From Psychromonas sp. L1A2 (GTDB lineage: Bacteria; Pseudomonadota; Gammaproteobacteria; Enterobacterales; Psychromonadaceae), in contig NZ_WUAG01000002.1 of the NCBI RefSeq assembly GCF_009828855.1, forward strand, positions 1,612,001 through 1,676,000: a stretch of 64,000 nt of DNA, in the 5' to 3' direction. Under the pieces are notes generated by a model that saw only the letters and a list, made by a program, of their open reading frames with translations, made no database searches and was not told the origin of the DNA. Shown here piece by piece: positions 51,008-61,241 of this stretch. Position 1 is the stretch's first letter. Every line of letters begins with the position of its first letter. The position numbers were made by a program, and so were the translations under genes.

Positions 51008-52756
51008 TTACATGCGTTCCAATGTGTTAATGCCTAATAATGCTAAACCCTGTTGTAATGTTTTTGCTGTTAAGCCTGCTAATTTTAAACGGCTTTGTTT
51101 CTGAGTTTCATTTTCAGCTACTAAAATAGGGCAAGCTTCGTAAAAACTTGAGAATAACCCTGCAAGCTCAAATAAGTATGCGCACAAGAAATGCGGTAGG
51201 CCTTGTTTGCCTACTTGACTAACAATTTCATTGAATTGCATTAATTTACTTGCTAAATCTTTCTCTTTTTCTTCAGTGAAAGTGACATCTGCGGTAAGAC
51301 TGTCTATTTCAATACCTGCCTTATTGAAAATACTGGCTACTCGTGTGTAAGCGTATAATAAATAAGGGGCGGTATTACCTTCAAAACTTAGCATACTGTC
51401 AAAGCTAAAGGTGTAATCACTAGTACGGTTTTTTGATAAGTCAGCATATTTAACAGAGGCAATACCAACAATTGAAGCAATATGACGAAGTTCTTCTTCG
51501 GCCATATCTTTATTTTTCTCTTTTACTAATTCGTAAGCACGTTCTTCAGCTTCAGTTAATAAATCAGCCAATTTAGGGGTAGACCCAGCACGTGTTTTGA
51601 AAGGTTTGCCATCTTCCCCCATTACAGTGCCAAATGGCATATGTTCAAGGGTCGTGTCTGCTTTTACAAAGTCAGCTAAACGAGCTACTTCAAATACTTG
51701 TTGGAAGTGCAAGCCTTGACGAGCATCTACAAAGTATAATACTCGATCTGCATTTAATGCTGATTGACGGTAGCGGATAGCAGCTAAATCCGATGTTGCA
51801 TATAAGAAACCACCATCTTTTTTCTTGATGATAACGGGAAGCGGTTCGCCTTCTTTATTTTTAAAGTTATCTAAGAAAACACATTTAGCACCTTGGCTTT
51901 CTTGTAATAAACCTTTGCTATCTAAGTCGCTTACCACAACAGATAAGTCTTTATTGTATGCACTTTCACCACGAACATCACCGATGCTTAAGCTAACACC
52001 TAAACGCTCATAAGCTTCTTGGCAATGTGCAATACTAATGTCTTTAAATTCTTTCCATAGTGTTAAACATTCTTCATCACCACTTTGTAATGCCACGACT
52101 AAATCACGAGCACGGTTTGCAAATGCTTCTGATTCATCAAAACGACCTTTTGCAGCACGATAAAAAACTTCTAAGTTAGCAAGGTTTTTATTGATCTCTT
52201 CGCCTTTTGCTCTGAGCTCTTCCATGTAAGCTAACAACATGCCGAATTGAGTACCCCAATCGCCCACGTGATTTTGACGAACAACGTTATGCCCTTGGAA
52301 TGCTAAGGTACGAGTAACTGAATCACCTATAATCGTTGAACGTAAATGTCCAACATGCATTTCTTTTGCAAGGTTAGGTGATGAGTAATCGATAACAATG
52401 GTTTGCGGGGTTGCAGTTAATTCAACATTTAAACGAGAATCTGCAAATGCACTGTCTATTTGTTTTTCTAAATAGTTAGGGTTGATAAAAAAGTTAATGA
52501 AGCCAGGTCCAGCTATTTCAGTTTTTATCACTAATTCAGAGGTCGGTAAGTTTTTTACGATTAATTCAGCAAGTGCGCGTGGATTCTGCTTTGCTGGTTT
52601 TGCTAGCATTAATGCAAGGTTATTTGCAAAGTCGCCATGTGATTTGTCTTTAGTACGATCAATGGTGATACGAGGTTGAACATCGGCAGGTAAAATTTGC
52701 TGTTCTTGTAAAGAAACAACCGCTTGTTCAAGTAGGTTCTGGATTAATGCTTTCAT
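51008..52756 (-). CDS. argS: Arginyl-tRNA synthetase
   Basis: Class I synthetase. The 582-residue protein has the N-terminal Add1 domain, the HIGH-like [21 protein letters not shown] (HVGH, about residues 130-135), the MSK-region equivalent [15 protein letters not shown], and the C-terminal DALR anticodon domain ([15 protein letters not shown]). Length is normal. It is upstream of ftsN with a 2-base gap, so they form one unit. Confidence 0.98.
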   Translation of the reverse strand: MKALIQNLLEQAVVSLQEQQILPADVQPRITIDRTKDKSHGDFANNLALMLAKPAKQNPRALAELIVKNLPTSELVIKTEIAGPGFINFFINPNYLEKQIDSAFADSRLNVELTATPQTIVIDYSSPNLAKEMHVGHLRSTIIGDSVTRTLAFQGHNVVRQNHVGDWGTQFGMLLAYMEELRAKGEEINKNLANLEVFYRAAKGRFDESEAFANRARDLVVALQSGDEECLTLWKEFKDISIAHCQEAYERLGVSLSIGDVRGESAYNKDLSVVVSDLDSKGLLQESQGAKCVFLDNFKNKEGEPLPVIIKKKDGGFLYATSDLAAIRYRQSALNADRVLYFVDARQGLHFQQVFEVARLADFVKADTTLEHMPFGTVMGEDGKPFKTRAGSTPKLADLLTEAEERAYELVKEKNKDMAEEELRHIASIVGIASVKYADLSKNRTSDYTFSFDSMLSFEGNTAPYLLYAYTRVASIFNKAGIEIDSLTADVTFTEEKEKDLASKLMQFNEIVSQVGKQGLPHFLCAYLFELAGLFSSFYEACPILVAENETQKQSRLKLAGLTAKTLQQGLALLGINTLERM

Positions 52757-52893
52757 GTGTAACTCACCAATTGATTCGACAAATAAATTAGTAAGATTCT
52801 ACCGTTTATCATTGATGAAGACTAGCGAGTAAAGTAATAACAATGCTTAAAAGCTGAATATAAGAAGACTTTTAGCGTTAATCCTAACTTAAT

Positions 52894-53349
52894 TTATAAG
52901 TAATCAAATTCATGACTTGCCATGACGACTTGATATAACATTTCTTCTTCTTTACTTGTTAAGTTTTCAATTGCTGTTTCTCCTTCAAGAGTGAGACTAC
53001 TACTTGCAACAGCTTGCATTGCTTCAATTAATTGCATATCCAACTGTATTGCTAAAGTCACTACGTCTTCTATAGATAATTCAGGTCTTAGCTCTAGTTC
53101 TTTGCAGCGTTGCGGGAAGCTTTGGTCGAAAAAATTATCTAACCAAGTATTTAATAAACTTAATGGGGCTTGTTTTGCATATTGATGTAAATAGAGATAT
53201 GAAATTTGTTCTTTATTTTTTAGATATTCTAATAGTAGTTTTACTTTTTCATCGTTTGCTTCAACACTTAATCGTTGATAAAGATCGGCCAATGCTTGAT
53301 GGCAATCTTCAATATAAAACAAAAAGTCTTTAATCAGTTTTGAACGCAT
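52894..53349 (-). CDS. Hypothetical all-helical protein
   Basis: 151 residues with good AAGGAG before the ATG. It looks entirely alpha-helical and acidic: LIKDFLFYIEDCHQALADLY, EKVKLLLEYLKNKEQISYLYLHQYA, IEDVVTLAIQLDMQLIEAMQAVA and LTSKEEEMLYQVVMASHEFDYL. The four-helix pattern with Glu/His recalls ferritin-like bundles, but no clear E-x-x-H pair is present and I do not recognise the family. It stands alone between argS and uvrD. Confidence 0.7.
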   Translation of the reverse strand: MRSKLIKDFLFYIEDCHQALADLYQRLSVEANDEKVKLLLEYLKNKEQISYLYLHQYAKQAPLSLLNTWLDNFFDQSFPQRCKELELRPELSIEDVVTLAIQLDMQLIEAMQAVASSSLTLEGETAIENLTSKEEEMLYQVVMASHEFDYL

Positions 53350-53530
53350 AATAAGCTCCTTGATTTACTTTCCTTGTTTTGATTAAAAAAATCAGAACCA
53401 ATTAAGCTTAGCTTATTTTTATTATTGCGTGTGATATTGGTTATAAAACAATCTATTTATTGAAGAGGAGTCACTTTTTTGGCGTTTTTGTTAGCAATAT
53501 GAGTCACTTTTATAATTGATATTAAAGTGT

Positions 53531-53579
53531 CTTAGGTAGATATTAAATGACCCTATTGAAAATTCGATATCTACCTAAG
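53531..53579. repeat. 13-bp perfect inverted repeat downstream of uvrD
   Basis: CTTAGGTAGATAT (53531-53543) and ATATCTACCTAAG (53567-53579) with a 23-base loop. No T-run follows on either strand, so it is not a standard terminator. The neighbouring GAGTCACTTTT occurs twice (about 53468 and 53502). Confidence 0.55.
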
Positions 53580-53614
53580 GTGTTAGCTGGGGTTGTTGTT
53601 AGCCTCAATACGCC

Positions 53615-55780
53615 TTAAATCGCTTCTAAACGAGCATAAGTTGTCATTAACCATTTACTTCCAACGTCCATAAAGTGAACTTGTAAGCGACTATTTTCAC
53701 CGCTACCTTCTTGTGCGGTAATGGTACCTTCACCAAATTTAGCGTGCATCACTTGTTGTCCTAGTTTAAAGCCTTGAACATCTTGAGTGATTGCTAACTT
53801 AGGCTTTCTGATGACCGGCTCAGATCTACGAACTTTTGCTTGTATACGAATATAATCAACATTTTCTTCAGGTAATTCACTAATAAAGCGAGAGGGCGCA
53901 TGGAATTTCTCTTGTCCGTACAAACGACGGCTTTCTGCATGACATAATGTTAATTTGATCATTGCTCGTGTTAAACCAACGTAACATAGACGGCGTTCTT
54001 CAGCCATACGGGTTTCATCTGTTGCTGATTGTTGACCAGGAAACATGCCTTCCTCAACACCCACAATAAACACTTGCGGAAATTCTAGTCCTTTCGCTGC
54101 ATGCATTGTCATTAATTGTACTGCATCTTCAAATTCATCTGCTTGGTTATCACCCGACTCTAAAGCTGCGTAAGCTAAAAATGCGGTTAACTCTTCCATT
54201 TCTTGCTCTTCTTCTGGAATGACAAAAGCTTTTGTGGCTGATACTAACTCTTGTAAGTTTTCTATACGGCTGCGAGATTTTTCCCCTTTCTCTGCCTCGA
54301 ACATTGCCACTAAACCTGAATGTTGGGTAATATGATCGACCATTTGGAATAGAGGTAATTCCGACGTTTCATTTTTAAAACGATTAATTAATGCTAAGAA
54401 CCCGCTTAATGAGCTTTTAGCTGCAGGACTTAGTTGATTATTTTCAATTAGGTACTGGCTTGCTTGCCATAAAGTATACCCTTGTTCTCGAGCGCAAATT
54501 CTTATTTTATCTAAGCTTGTGTTACCAATTTTACGTTTTGGCTTATTCACAATACGTTCAAACGCGGCATCATCTTGATGGTTATTCATTAAACGTAAAT
54601 AAGCGATACTATCTTTAATTTCTAAGCGATCAAAGAAGCGTTGGCCACCATAGATATGGTAAGGAATTTGCTGCGCCATTAGCTGTTCTTCAAACAGTCG
54701 AGATTGTGCATTACTACGGTACAAAATTGCACATTCACTGAGTTTGTTACCCGCATTTTTCCATGTTTGTAATTGGCTTGTTACATATCGAACTTCATCG
54801 TAGTCATTAAATGCACTGTAGATTGAGATTGGCTCTCCATCTTCACCATCAGTCCATAATTCTTTACCTAAACGATCACTGTTGTTTTGAATTAGTTTAT
54901 TTGATGCTTTTAGAATGTTGCCCGTCGAACGATAGTTTTGTTCTAAGCGGATAGTGACTGGGGACTCTTTTTCTTTTAAAAAACGCTGTATATTTTCAAC
55001 ATCAGCACCACGCCACCCATAAATAGATTGATCGTCATCACCAACAATGGTGAGATAATTTTTGTTATCGGTTAATAATACTAACCAAGCATATTGTAAC
55101 TTATTGGTATCTTGGAATTCGTCTACTAATACATGTTGAAAGCGCTGTTGGTAGTGTAGTAATAGTGCTGCATTATTTAATAATAATTCATGGGCACGTA
55201 ATAACAATTCTGCAAAATCAACTAATCCAGCTAATTGGCAAGCCGCTTCGTAAGCTTGGTACACTTGTAAACGTTGTTTTTCTTGTACACTAAAACCAGG
55301 ATCGATATGTTTTGAGCGTAAACCTTCATCTTTTTTATCGTTGATGTACCACTGTAACTCTTTTGGTGGATAATATTTTTCATCTAACCCTAAGCTTTTG
55401 ATAATACGTTTAACCATTTTTTGTTGGTCATCGCTATCAATGATCTGAAACTGCTCTGGTAGGTTAGCTTCTTGATGATGCAAGCGTAATAATCGATGTG
55501 CAATACCGTGGAAAGTACCTATCCACATACTACCAATTTGTTGAGGGCAAATATCGGCAATACGTCCACGCATCTCTTTAGCTGCTTTATTCGTAAAAGT
55601 AACCGCTAAAATACCGTAGGTTGGAATATGATTAACTTGCATTAAATAGGCTATTCTATGGGTTAAAACACGTGTTTTACCACTGCCAGCCCCAGCTAAG
55701 ACCAGCATATTTTGTTCTGGTGCTGAAACGGCTGCGCGTTGATGATCATTTAAACCATCGAGAAGGTAAGATACGTCCAT
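53615..55780 (-). CDS. uvrD: DNA helicase II UvrD
   Basis: Superfamily 1 3'-5' helicase for nucleotide-excision and mismatch repair. The 721-residue protein has LNDHQRAAVSAPEQNMLVLAGAG with Walker A AGAGSGKTR (about 29-37), VDEFQDTNKLQY, GDDDQSIYGWRGAD, LEQNYRSTGNIL, MTMHAAKGLEFPQVF, and CYVGLTRAM. The C-terminal FKLGQQVMHAKFGEGT is the Tudor-like tail. No LexA box was seen upstream. Confidence 0.98.
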   Translation of the reverse strand: MDVSYLLDGLNDHQRAAVSAPEQNMLVLAGAGSGKTRVLTHRIAYLMQVNHIPTYGILAVTFTNKAAKEMRGRIADICPQQIGSMWIGTFHGIAHRLLRLHHQEANLPEQFQIIDSDDQQKMVKRIIKSLGLDEKYYPPKELQWYINDKKDEGLRSKHIDPGFSVQEKQRLQVYQAYEAACQLAGLVDFAELLLRAHELLLNNAALLLHYQQRFQHVLVDEFQDTNKLQYAWLVLLTDNKNYLTIVGDDDQSIYGWRGADVENIQRFLKEKESPVTIRLEQNYRSTGNILKASNKLIQNNSDRLGKELWTDGEDGEPISIYSAFNDYDEVRYVTSQLQTWKNAGNKLSECAILYRSNAQSRLFEEQLMAQQIPYHIYGGQRFFDRLEIKDSIAYLRLMNNHQDDAAFERIVNKPKRKIGNTSLDKIRICAREQGYTLWQASQYLIENNQLSPAAKSSLSGFLALINRFKNETSELPLFQMVDHITQHSGLVAMFEAEKGEKSRSRIENLQELVSATKAFVIPEEEQEMEELTAFLAYAALESGDNQADEFEDAVQLMTMHAAKGLEFPQVFIVGVEEGMFPGQQSATDETRMAEERRLCYVGLTRAMIKLTLCHAESRRLYGQEKFHAPSRFISELPEENVDYIRIQAKVRRSEPVIRKPKLAITQDVQGFKLGQQVMHAKFGEGTITAQEGSGENSRLQVHFMDVGSKWLMTTYARLEAI

Positions 55781-55896
55781 AAGAAATGCCTGTTTATTTA
55801 TTCAGTAGATAAGAACTATACCGAAACATAAGATAAATGTGAATGATCGATGTTTCGGCTTTGTCTGGTATTAACGTTTTTGATACTTGGTTTTGA

Positions 55897-56604
55897 TTAT
55901 AGTAATTTCAATAAATGCTTAAGATCTGATACTTCAATCGTAGGTAATAGTTTTGCTTTATCAAGCTGCTTTGCTTTTGGATTAAACCAAACTGCTTGTG
56001 CATTATTATTTTGTGCACCGTAAACATCGGTTAGTAGGTGATCACCAACATGTAATAGATCTTCTACAGCTATATTTAGCTTTATTGCTGCTTGTTGAAA
56101 TAGTGCAATATCTGGTTTGCTGTTAAAACCGTTACCCGCTTTTAATACAAATTGAAATGTATTACTTAGGCCGATCTGATTTATATCTACGTTACCGTTG
56201 GTGATCGCAACGACAGGATAATGTAAGGCAAGCTCTTTTAATAATAGGATACTTTCTGGTGGAACAACAAAGTTACTACGCAATTGTAGAAATTTTTGCA
56301 AGGCACGTTCAGCGTATTTAATCGCATTAACCATTGAAATACCGTACACCACCATCACACGTTTAATTATTTCTTTACGCCATAGTGAAACGTCATGTTT
56401 TAACGTTGGATCTTCTTTTATCAGCAGGTTTTTATAGAGATTCCACTTTCTTGCATCTAACTGCTCAAGTTCTTGATATGTTGACGTTAAATAAACAATA
56501 AAATCAGCTTCTGCCTTTTTGATGACTGGGTGGTTGTCATATAAGGTGTCGTCTAAATCAAAGCTAATGGCTTTAAAAGGACGTAATGATTTATAAAATT
56601 TCAT
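55897..56604 (-). CDS. yigB: HAD-family phosphatase YigB (FMN phosphatase type)
   Basis: Haloacid-dehalogenase hydrolase; E. coli YigB dephosphorylates FMN. The chosen ATG at 56604 gives 235 residues beginning MKFYKSLRPFKAISFDLDDT, as in E. coli, with GGAAAG upstream. A frame extension of 18 codons would overlap xerC and has no family match. Motif I FDLDDTLYDN carries the nucleophile Asp, motif II is VAITNGN, then SKPDIALF, and motif IV is LHVGDHLLTDVYGA. It lies between xerC and uvrD, as in E. coli. Confidence 0.92.
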   Translation of the reverse strand: MKFYKSLRPFKAISFDLDDTLYDNHPVIKKAEADFIVYLTSTYQELEQLDARKWNLYKNLLIKEDPTLKHDVSLWRKEIIKRVMVVYGISMVNAIKYAERALQKFLQLRSNFVVPPESILLLKELALHYPVVAITNGNVDINQIGLSNTFQFVLKAGNGFNSKPDIALFQQAAIKLNIAVEDLLHVGDHLLTDVYGAQNNNAQAVWFNPKAKQLDKAKLLPTIEVSDLKHLLKLL

Positions 56605-56620
56605 CTGCTTTCCAATATGG

Positions 56621-57520
56621 TTATTTTTTACGTTTAGCGCGAGGGTGTGCTTTATCATACACCTCTGCTAAATGTTGAAAATCTAAATGGGTATAAATTT
56701 GGGTTGTTGCGAGATCGGCATGACCTAATAATGTTTGTACAGCTCGTAAGTTACCACTTGATTCAAGCATATGTGTTGCAAAAGAGTGGCGCAATTTATG
56801 TGGATTTACGTGGCTGGGTAATGATTGCTCTAACCCCCATTTTTCCATGCGCATTTGCACACTACGAGTAGAAATGCGTTTCTTTTGTTTAGATAAAAAT
56901 AAAGCCGTTTCACCTTCTTCTGCAAAATCAGGTCTGATCTTTAACCATAATGTAATGGTTTCTACGGCACTTTTAGTAATGGGTAATAAACGTTGTTTAC
57001 TGCCTTTACCGGTGACCATTACCTCTTTTTCTGACAGTTTAATATCTTTTAAGTTAATGCCTACTAACTCACTTAGGCGCAAGCCAGAAGAATACATTAA
57101 CTCCATCATGCAATGATCTCGAATAGTTAGTGGATCATCACCATCAATATCTAATAACTGGTCCATATCGTCTACACTGATGTTTTTAGGCAATGGTTTG
57201 TCTAATTTAGGTGCAGAGACGCCTTTTGCAGGATTAAAACTGAGTTGGTCATTTTTAACTAAGTATTCAAGAAAAGAGCGAAGAGCAGAAAGCTTAGTCG
57301 CGATGGATCTCGCTTTAATACCGTTTTGATGTAATTGCTTTGCCAATAAACGTACTTGATGTGTATCTAGCTCTTGCCATGCCTGTATATCTTGAGCTTC
57401 TAATAATGCGATAAACTCATTGAGGTGACGTTGATAATTAATAATAGTGACAGGGCTTAAACCACGTTGGCTAGCAATATGCGATAAATATCGTTGAGTA
57501 TCAGGTAATAATGGATTCAT
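56621..57520 (-). CDS. xerC: Tyrosine recombinase XerC
   Basis: With XerD resolves chromosome dimers at dif. The 299-residue protein has the SAM-like core-binding domain (LSHIASQRGLSPVTIINYQRHL) and the catalytic domain with Arg in YSSGLRLSELVGI. Lys lies in VTGKGSKQRLLP, HKLRHSFATHML provides the His-x-x-Arg, LGHADLATTQIYTHLD carries the second His and the nucleophile Tyr. The DUF484 gene that usually sits just upstream (between dapF and xerC) is absent. Confidence 0.97.
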   Translation of the reverse strand: MNPLLPDTQRYLSHIASQRGLSPVTIINYQRHLNEFIALLEAQDIQAWQELDTHQVRLLAKQLHQNGIKARSIATKLSALRSFLEYLVKNDQLSFNPAKGVSAPKLDKPLPKNISVDDMDQLLDIDGDDPLTIRDHCMMELMYSSGLRLSELVGINLKDIKLSEKEVMVTGKGSKQRLLPITKSAVETITLWLKIRPDFAEEGETALFLSKQKKRISTRSVQMRMEKWGLEQSLPSHVNPHKLRHSFATHMLESSGNLRAVQTLLGHADLATTQIYTHLDFQHLAEVYDKAHPRAKRKK

Positions 57521-57536
57521 GTTAAATCCTAGATAG

Positions 57537-57577
57537 AAAAAATGCAGCGATAATCTGGTTGATCAACGCTGCATTTT
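57537..57577 (-). terminator. Terminator between dapF and xerC
   Basis: AAAATGCAGCG ... CGCTGCATTTT with an 18-base loop, ending the lysA-dapF unit and separating it from xerC. Confidence 0.7.
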
Positions 57578-57661
57578 AAAGTCTATGGTTAATAAATTTA
57601 TGTTTAATAACGCTATAGTTAATAAATAGAGCTACATGGTAAATGACTATTAAGTAAAATG

Positions 57662-58489
57662 TTATACCTGAATTTGACCATCAAATACAAATTCAGCAGA
57701 ACCACTCATACGTACGCTTTGTCCTGGTTGCCAGAAGAAACGTAATTCACCACCAGGCAACTCAATACGACAATGTGTATCTAGTTTACCTTGTAGTTGA
57801 CCAACAACGGCAGCAGCGCAAGCGCCAGTACCACATGCTAATGTTTCACCAACACCACGCTCCCACACACGTAGTTTTGCATAGTCCCGGTCTATTATTT
57901 GTAAAAATCCAACATTTACCTTATTAGGAAAACGTTCATGGACTTCTAGTAATGGACCTAGCGTTTCAACAGGTGCCGTATCGATATCATCCACTAAGAT
58001 AACACAATGTGGATTGCCCATTGACACAACACCACATAATACCGTGTGGTCTTCAACACGTAGAATATAGGTTTTTTCTTCTTTTTGAGCTTCAAAAGGG
58101 ACTTTTGCAGGCTCTAAAACAGGTTTCCCCATATCAACAATGATATTGCCATCTTGTTCTATCTTAAGTTGGATTTTACCTTTTGCAGTACTCACGTTAA
58201 TCACGCGTTTATGCGTTAATCCTTTCAATTTTACAAAACGTGCAAAACAACGAGCACCGTTGCCACACTGCTCTACTTCACTACCATCTGCATTGAAAAT
58301 ACGGTAATGAAAATCTAAATCAGGATCATAAGGCGGTTCAACCATTAATAATTGGTCGAAACCTATGCCAAAGTTACGATCTGCTAATTTGCAGATCATT
58401 TCTTTAGATAGAAATACATTTTGCGTGACATTGTTAATGACCATAAAGTCATTCCCTAAACCATGCATTTTTGAAAACTCAATATTCAT
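57662..58489 (-). CDS. dapF: Diaminopimelate epimerase
   Basis: PLP-independent racemisation of LL- to meso-diaminopimelate for lysine and peptidoglycan. The 275-residue protein has [11 protein letters not shown], the catalytic Cys in [13 protein letters not shown] (about residue 73), and the second Cys in [15 protein letters not shown] (about 218). It lies downstream of lysA, which uses its product. Confidence 0.98.
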   Translation of the reverse strand: MNIEFSKMHGLGNDFMVINNVTQNVFLSKEMICKLADRNFGIGFDQLLMVEPPYDPDLDFHYRIFNADGSEVEQCGNGARCFARFVKLKGLTHKRVINVSTAKGKIQLKIEQDGNIIVDMGKPVLEPAKVPFEAQKEEKTYILRVEDHTVLCGVVSMGNPHCVILVDDIDTAPVETLGPLLEVHERFPNKVNVGFLQIIDRDYAKLRVWERGVGETLACGTGACAAAVVGQLQGKLDTHCRIELPGGELRFFWQPGQSVRMSGSAEFVFDGQIQV

Positions 58490-58564
58490 CTTAGTTCAAC
58501 TTTTACCAACAAAACTTATTAGAATAGGGAGCTAATACTCCCTGATATACAGTGTAAGTATTAA

Positions 58565-59827
58565 CTAAGGTAAAACATGCTCGCCACGCCATAGTTCAAT
58601 GTGTTTCTCACGTTGGCGTACAACAAATGCTTTATCACCATCCACCATTATTTCAGCAGGGCGACAACGAGAGTTATAGTTTGAGCTCATTGTTGCACCG
58701 TAAGCGCCGGCACTACGAATTGCTAAGTAATCACCTTCAGCAACTGTTAATGGGCGGTCTTTACCTAAAAAGTCACCCGTTTCACAAATAGGGCCTACGA
58801 TATCGTAAACACGACTTGGACGTGTCTCAGGATCGTTTAATTTGTTATTAAGTGGAATGATATTTTGCCATGCACTGTACAAAGCTGGACGGATTAAATC
58901 ATTCATTGCGGCATCAACGATGGCAAAGTTCTTATGGTCATTTAATTTTAAGAACTCAATCTTCGTCACTAAAATACCTGCATTTGCCATGATTGCACGA
59001 CCTGGTTCGAAAATAAGCTTTAATTTACGACCGTTCATGCGTTCAATTATAGCTTGCATGTATTCAGCTGGTTGAGGTGGCTTTTCACCATTATATGGAA
59101 CACCTAAGCCGCCACCTAAATCAAGGTGCTTAATAGTAATACCTTCCGTTGCTAGGGTATCGATTAAGCCAAGTAGTTTATCTAGCGCTTCTAAAAAAGG
59201 TTCGATTTCAGTTAATTGTGAACCGATATGACAATCTACACCTTTTACATCTAAAAATGGTAGTTCATTTGCTACTTTATAAACTGCAGATGCTTGTTCA
59301 ATTTCGATACCAAACTTATTTTCTTTTAAACCAGTAGAAATATAAGGATGGGTACCAGCATCAATATTAGGATTAATACGTATTGAAATAGGAGCTTTTT
59401 TATTCAAACAGCCAGCGACTTCATTAATGCGATGTAACTCTGAAATCGATTCAACGTTAAAGCAATGAATACCAGCTTGTAATGCAGTTGATATTTCTAT
59501 TTCTGTTTTACCTACACCAGAGAAAACAACTTTCTTAGGATCGCCGCCTGCTTGGATTACACGTAATAGTTCACCAACAGAAACGATATCAAAACCAGAA
59601 CCCAAGCGAGCCATTAGGTTTAATACACCTAAGTTTGAGTTTGCTTTAACTGCGTAACAAATGAGGTGTGGATGTGCACCAGCAGCTTGGTCAAATGCTT
59701 TCCAGTGACGTTCAATAGTTGCACGAGAATAAATATAAGCAGGCGTACCTGATTTTTTAATAATATCTTCAATTGCAGTGTCTTCTACTAATAGACGGCC
59801 ATCGCTATGGTAATTAAAATGATCCAA
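58565..59827 (-). CDS. lysA: Diaminopimelate decarboxylase
   Basis: PLP enzyme, last step of lysine synthesis. The 420-residue protein has the PLP-lysine region ICYAVKANSNLGVL (about residue 62), SGVGKTEIEI, HIGSQLTEIEPF, GGGLGVPY, FEPGRAIMANAG and the second-domain CETGDFLGKDR. The start is TTG (59827), with AAAGGA seven bases upstream and the family-like MDHFNYHSDG. It forms a lysine/cell-wall pair with dapF. Confidence 0.97.
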   Translation of the reverse strand: MDHFNYHSDGRLLVEDTAIEDIIKKSGTPAYIYSRATIERHWKAFDQAAGAHPHLICYAVKANSNLGVLNLMARLGSGFDIVSVGELLRVIQAGGDPKKVVFSGVGKTEIEISTALQAGIHCFNVESISELHRINEVAGCLNKKAPISIRINPNIDAGTHPYISTGLKENKFGIEIEQASAVYKVANELPFLDVKGVDCHIGSQLTEIEPFLEALDKLLGLIDTLATEGITIKHLDLGGGLGVPYNGEKPPQPAEYMQAIIERMNGRKLKLIFEPGRAIMANAGILVTKIEFLKLNDHKNFAIVDAAMNDLIRPALYSAWQNIIPLNNKLNDPETRPSRVYDIVGPICETGDFLGKDRPLTVAEGDYLAIRSAGAYGATMSSNYNSRCRPAEIMVDGDKAFVVRQREKHIELWRGEHVLP

Positions 59828-59888
59828 TTTTAAATCCTTTTGTTAATTCTGTCGTTTTTTGGTTATTGTCACTGTCTTCGGTAATGCC

Positions 59889-60065
59889 TTATTGCGAAGT
59901 ACTTAAGGCGTCCGTTACTTCTTCTTCAGCTATGTTACTCTGTTGTTGTATTTTTTCTTTTGCTGGCGCTGGTGGTGTTTCTCTATAAAGCTGTCCACTC
60001 ATGCCACAACCAGCCAATAAACTTGAAAAAATCAGGACTATTAGCGATAAATTCAGATTTTTCAT
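59889..60065 (-). CDS. lptM: LptM-type small lipoprotein (YifL)
   Basis: 58 residues with a lipoprotein signal (MKNLNLSLIVLIFSSLLAGC, Cys20) followed by GMSGQLYRETPPAPAKEK. This corresponds to the GLKGPLYFPP motif of LptM, which in E. coli helps oxidative maturation of the LPS translocon LptD. It lies upstream of lysA and divergent from cyaY, exactly the enterobacterial position (cyaY / yifL-dapF). It is easily missed because of its size. Confidence 0.85.
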   Translation of the reverse strand: MKNLNLSLIVLIFSSLLAGCGMSGQLYRETPPAPAKEKIQQQSNIAEEEVTDALSTSQ

Positions 60066-60136
60066 ACCTTATCCTAGTCAAATGTTTTTAGCCCTCTATA
60101 ATCGCATTTCATCGTTAAAAAGCAAAGGAGAAGTAA

Positions 60137-60451
60137 ATGACCGATAGCGAATTTCTTGAATTAGCAGATTTGTTGTATCAGAAAATTGAAGATAACATCG
60201 AAGATTCAGGAGCTGATATAGATTCTGACCAAAATGGTGCTTTGTTAACGTTAGAGTTTGAAAATAGAACTAAGTTAATTATTAACCGTCAGCAGCCATT
60301 ACATCAAGTATGGTTAGCGACATTAGAAAACGGCCATCATTATGATTATAAAGATGGATTATGGATTGATGATAGAAGTGGAGATGAGTTTTTAAGCTTT
60401 TTATCTGCGGCAATTACTAAACAATCAGGTGAAAAAATTACTTTTAAATAA
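60137..60451 (+). CDS. cyaY: Iron-sulfur assembly protein CyaY (frataxin)
   Basis: Bacterial frataxin, an iron-binding modulator of IscS. The 104-residue protein has the acidic N-terminal helix (MTDSEFLELADLLYQKIEDNIEDSGADIDSDQNGALL) and the sheet motif LIINRQQPLHQVWLATLENGHHYDY followed by W-I-D. GGAG precedes the ATG. Confidence 0.96.
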   Translation: MTDSEFLELADLLYQKIEDNIEDSGADIDSDQNGALLTLEFENRTKLIINRQQPLHQVWLATLENGHHYDYKDGLWIDDRSGDEFLSFLSAAITKQSGEKITFK

Positions 60452-60510
60452 TCGACATTAGAAGGGCATCAATTCTACTCGCATTTCAATGATTAACAGC
60501 AAGATGGTAA

Positions 60511-60726
60511 ATGAATATGTTTAAGTTATTTGTACTATACCCTTTTATTTTATTGGTATGTTTTTGGTTAGCAAGTGATGTTGAATTAAAAACATCATTA
60601 AGTGAACTCGAAGAAAGTAGTTTATTTATCCACTTTCCTAAAGAAAGTTTACGTTCTGAAGGCGCGAAACCATGGATTGATTTCTATTGGGATGCTGATC
60701 ATGAGTCAATCGATATTGCCGCATAA
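60511..60726 (+). CDS. Small membrane-anchored protein, unknown
   Basis: 71 residues: an N-terminal hydrophobic helix (LFVLYPFILLVCFWLAS, about 6-22) and a short acidic tail ending in WIDFYWDADHESIDIAA. A second in-frame ATG (60517) could be used. It lies 59 bases after cyaY and 15 before coaD in the same direction, which favours a real gene. I do not recognise it. Confidence 0.55.
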   Translation: MNMFKLFVLYPFILLVCFWLASDVELKTSLSELEESSLFIHFPKESLRSEGAKPWIDFYWDADHESIDIAA

Positions 60727-60741
60727 GATAGAGGGTTCAAA

Positions 60742-61215
60742 ATGAATACAGTTGTTTTTCCAGGATCTTTTGACCCTATCACTAATGGTCACCTTGATTT
60801 AATCACTCGTGCAAGCCATTTAGCTGAGCGTGTGATCGTGGCTGTTGCGATAAACAATAGTAAAAACCCTTTTTTTGATTTACAAGAAAGGTGCGAGCTA
60901 GTGACAGAAGCGACAAAACATATCAAAGGAGTAGAAGTTATCCCTTTTGAAGGCTTATTAGCGGAGTTTGCTAAAACACATCAAGCACAAGCTTTGATTC
61001 GCGGCATTCGAGGAGCTACTGATACTGATTATGAAATTCAGCTTTCACAGGTTAATCACACATTAAACCCTCAACTTGAAACTATTTTATTACCTGCTCA
61101 TGCAAGAACTGCTTTTATATCCTCAACGATCGTTAAAGAAGTGTTTAAACATCAAGGTGATATAAGTTTGTTAGCACCAGACTGTGTCAAACAAGCTTTT
61201 ATAAAAAAACAGTAA
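60742..61215 (+). CDS. coaD: Phosphopantetheine adenylyltransferase
   Basis: Penultimate step of coenzyme A synthesis. The 157-residue protein has the nucleotidyltransferase motif FPGSFDPITNGHLDLITRA (T/H-x-G-H, residues 6-24), IRGIRGATDTDYEIQLSQVN, and the ISSTIVKEV motif. Its ATG is preceded by AGAGGG. Confidence 0.97.
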   Translation: MNTVVFPGSFDPITNGHLDLITRASHLAERVIVAVAINNSKNPFFDLQERCELVTEATKHIKGVEVIPFEGLLAEFAKTHQAQALIRGIRGATDTDYEIQLSQVNHTLNPQLETILLPAHARTAFISSTIVKEVFKHQGDISLLAPDCVKQAFIKKQ

Positions 61216-61241
61216 GTTTCTACTGCTTTTTTATAATGCGA

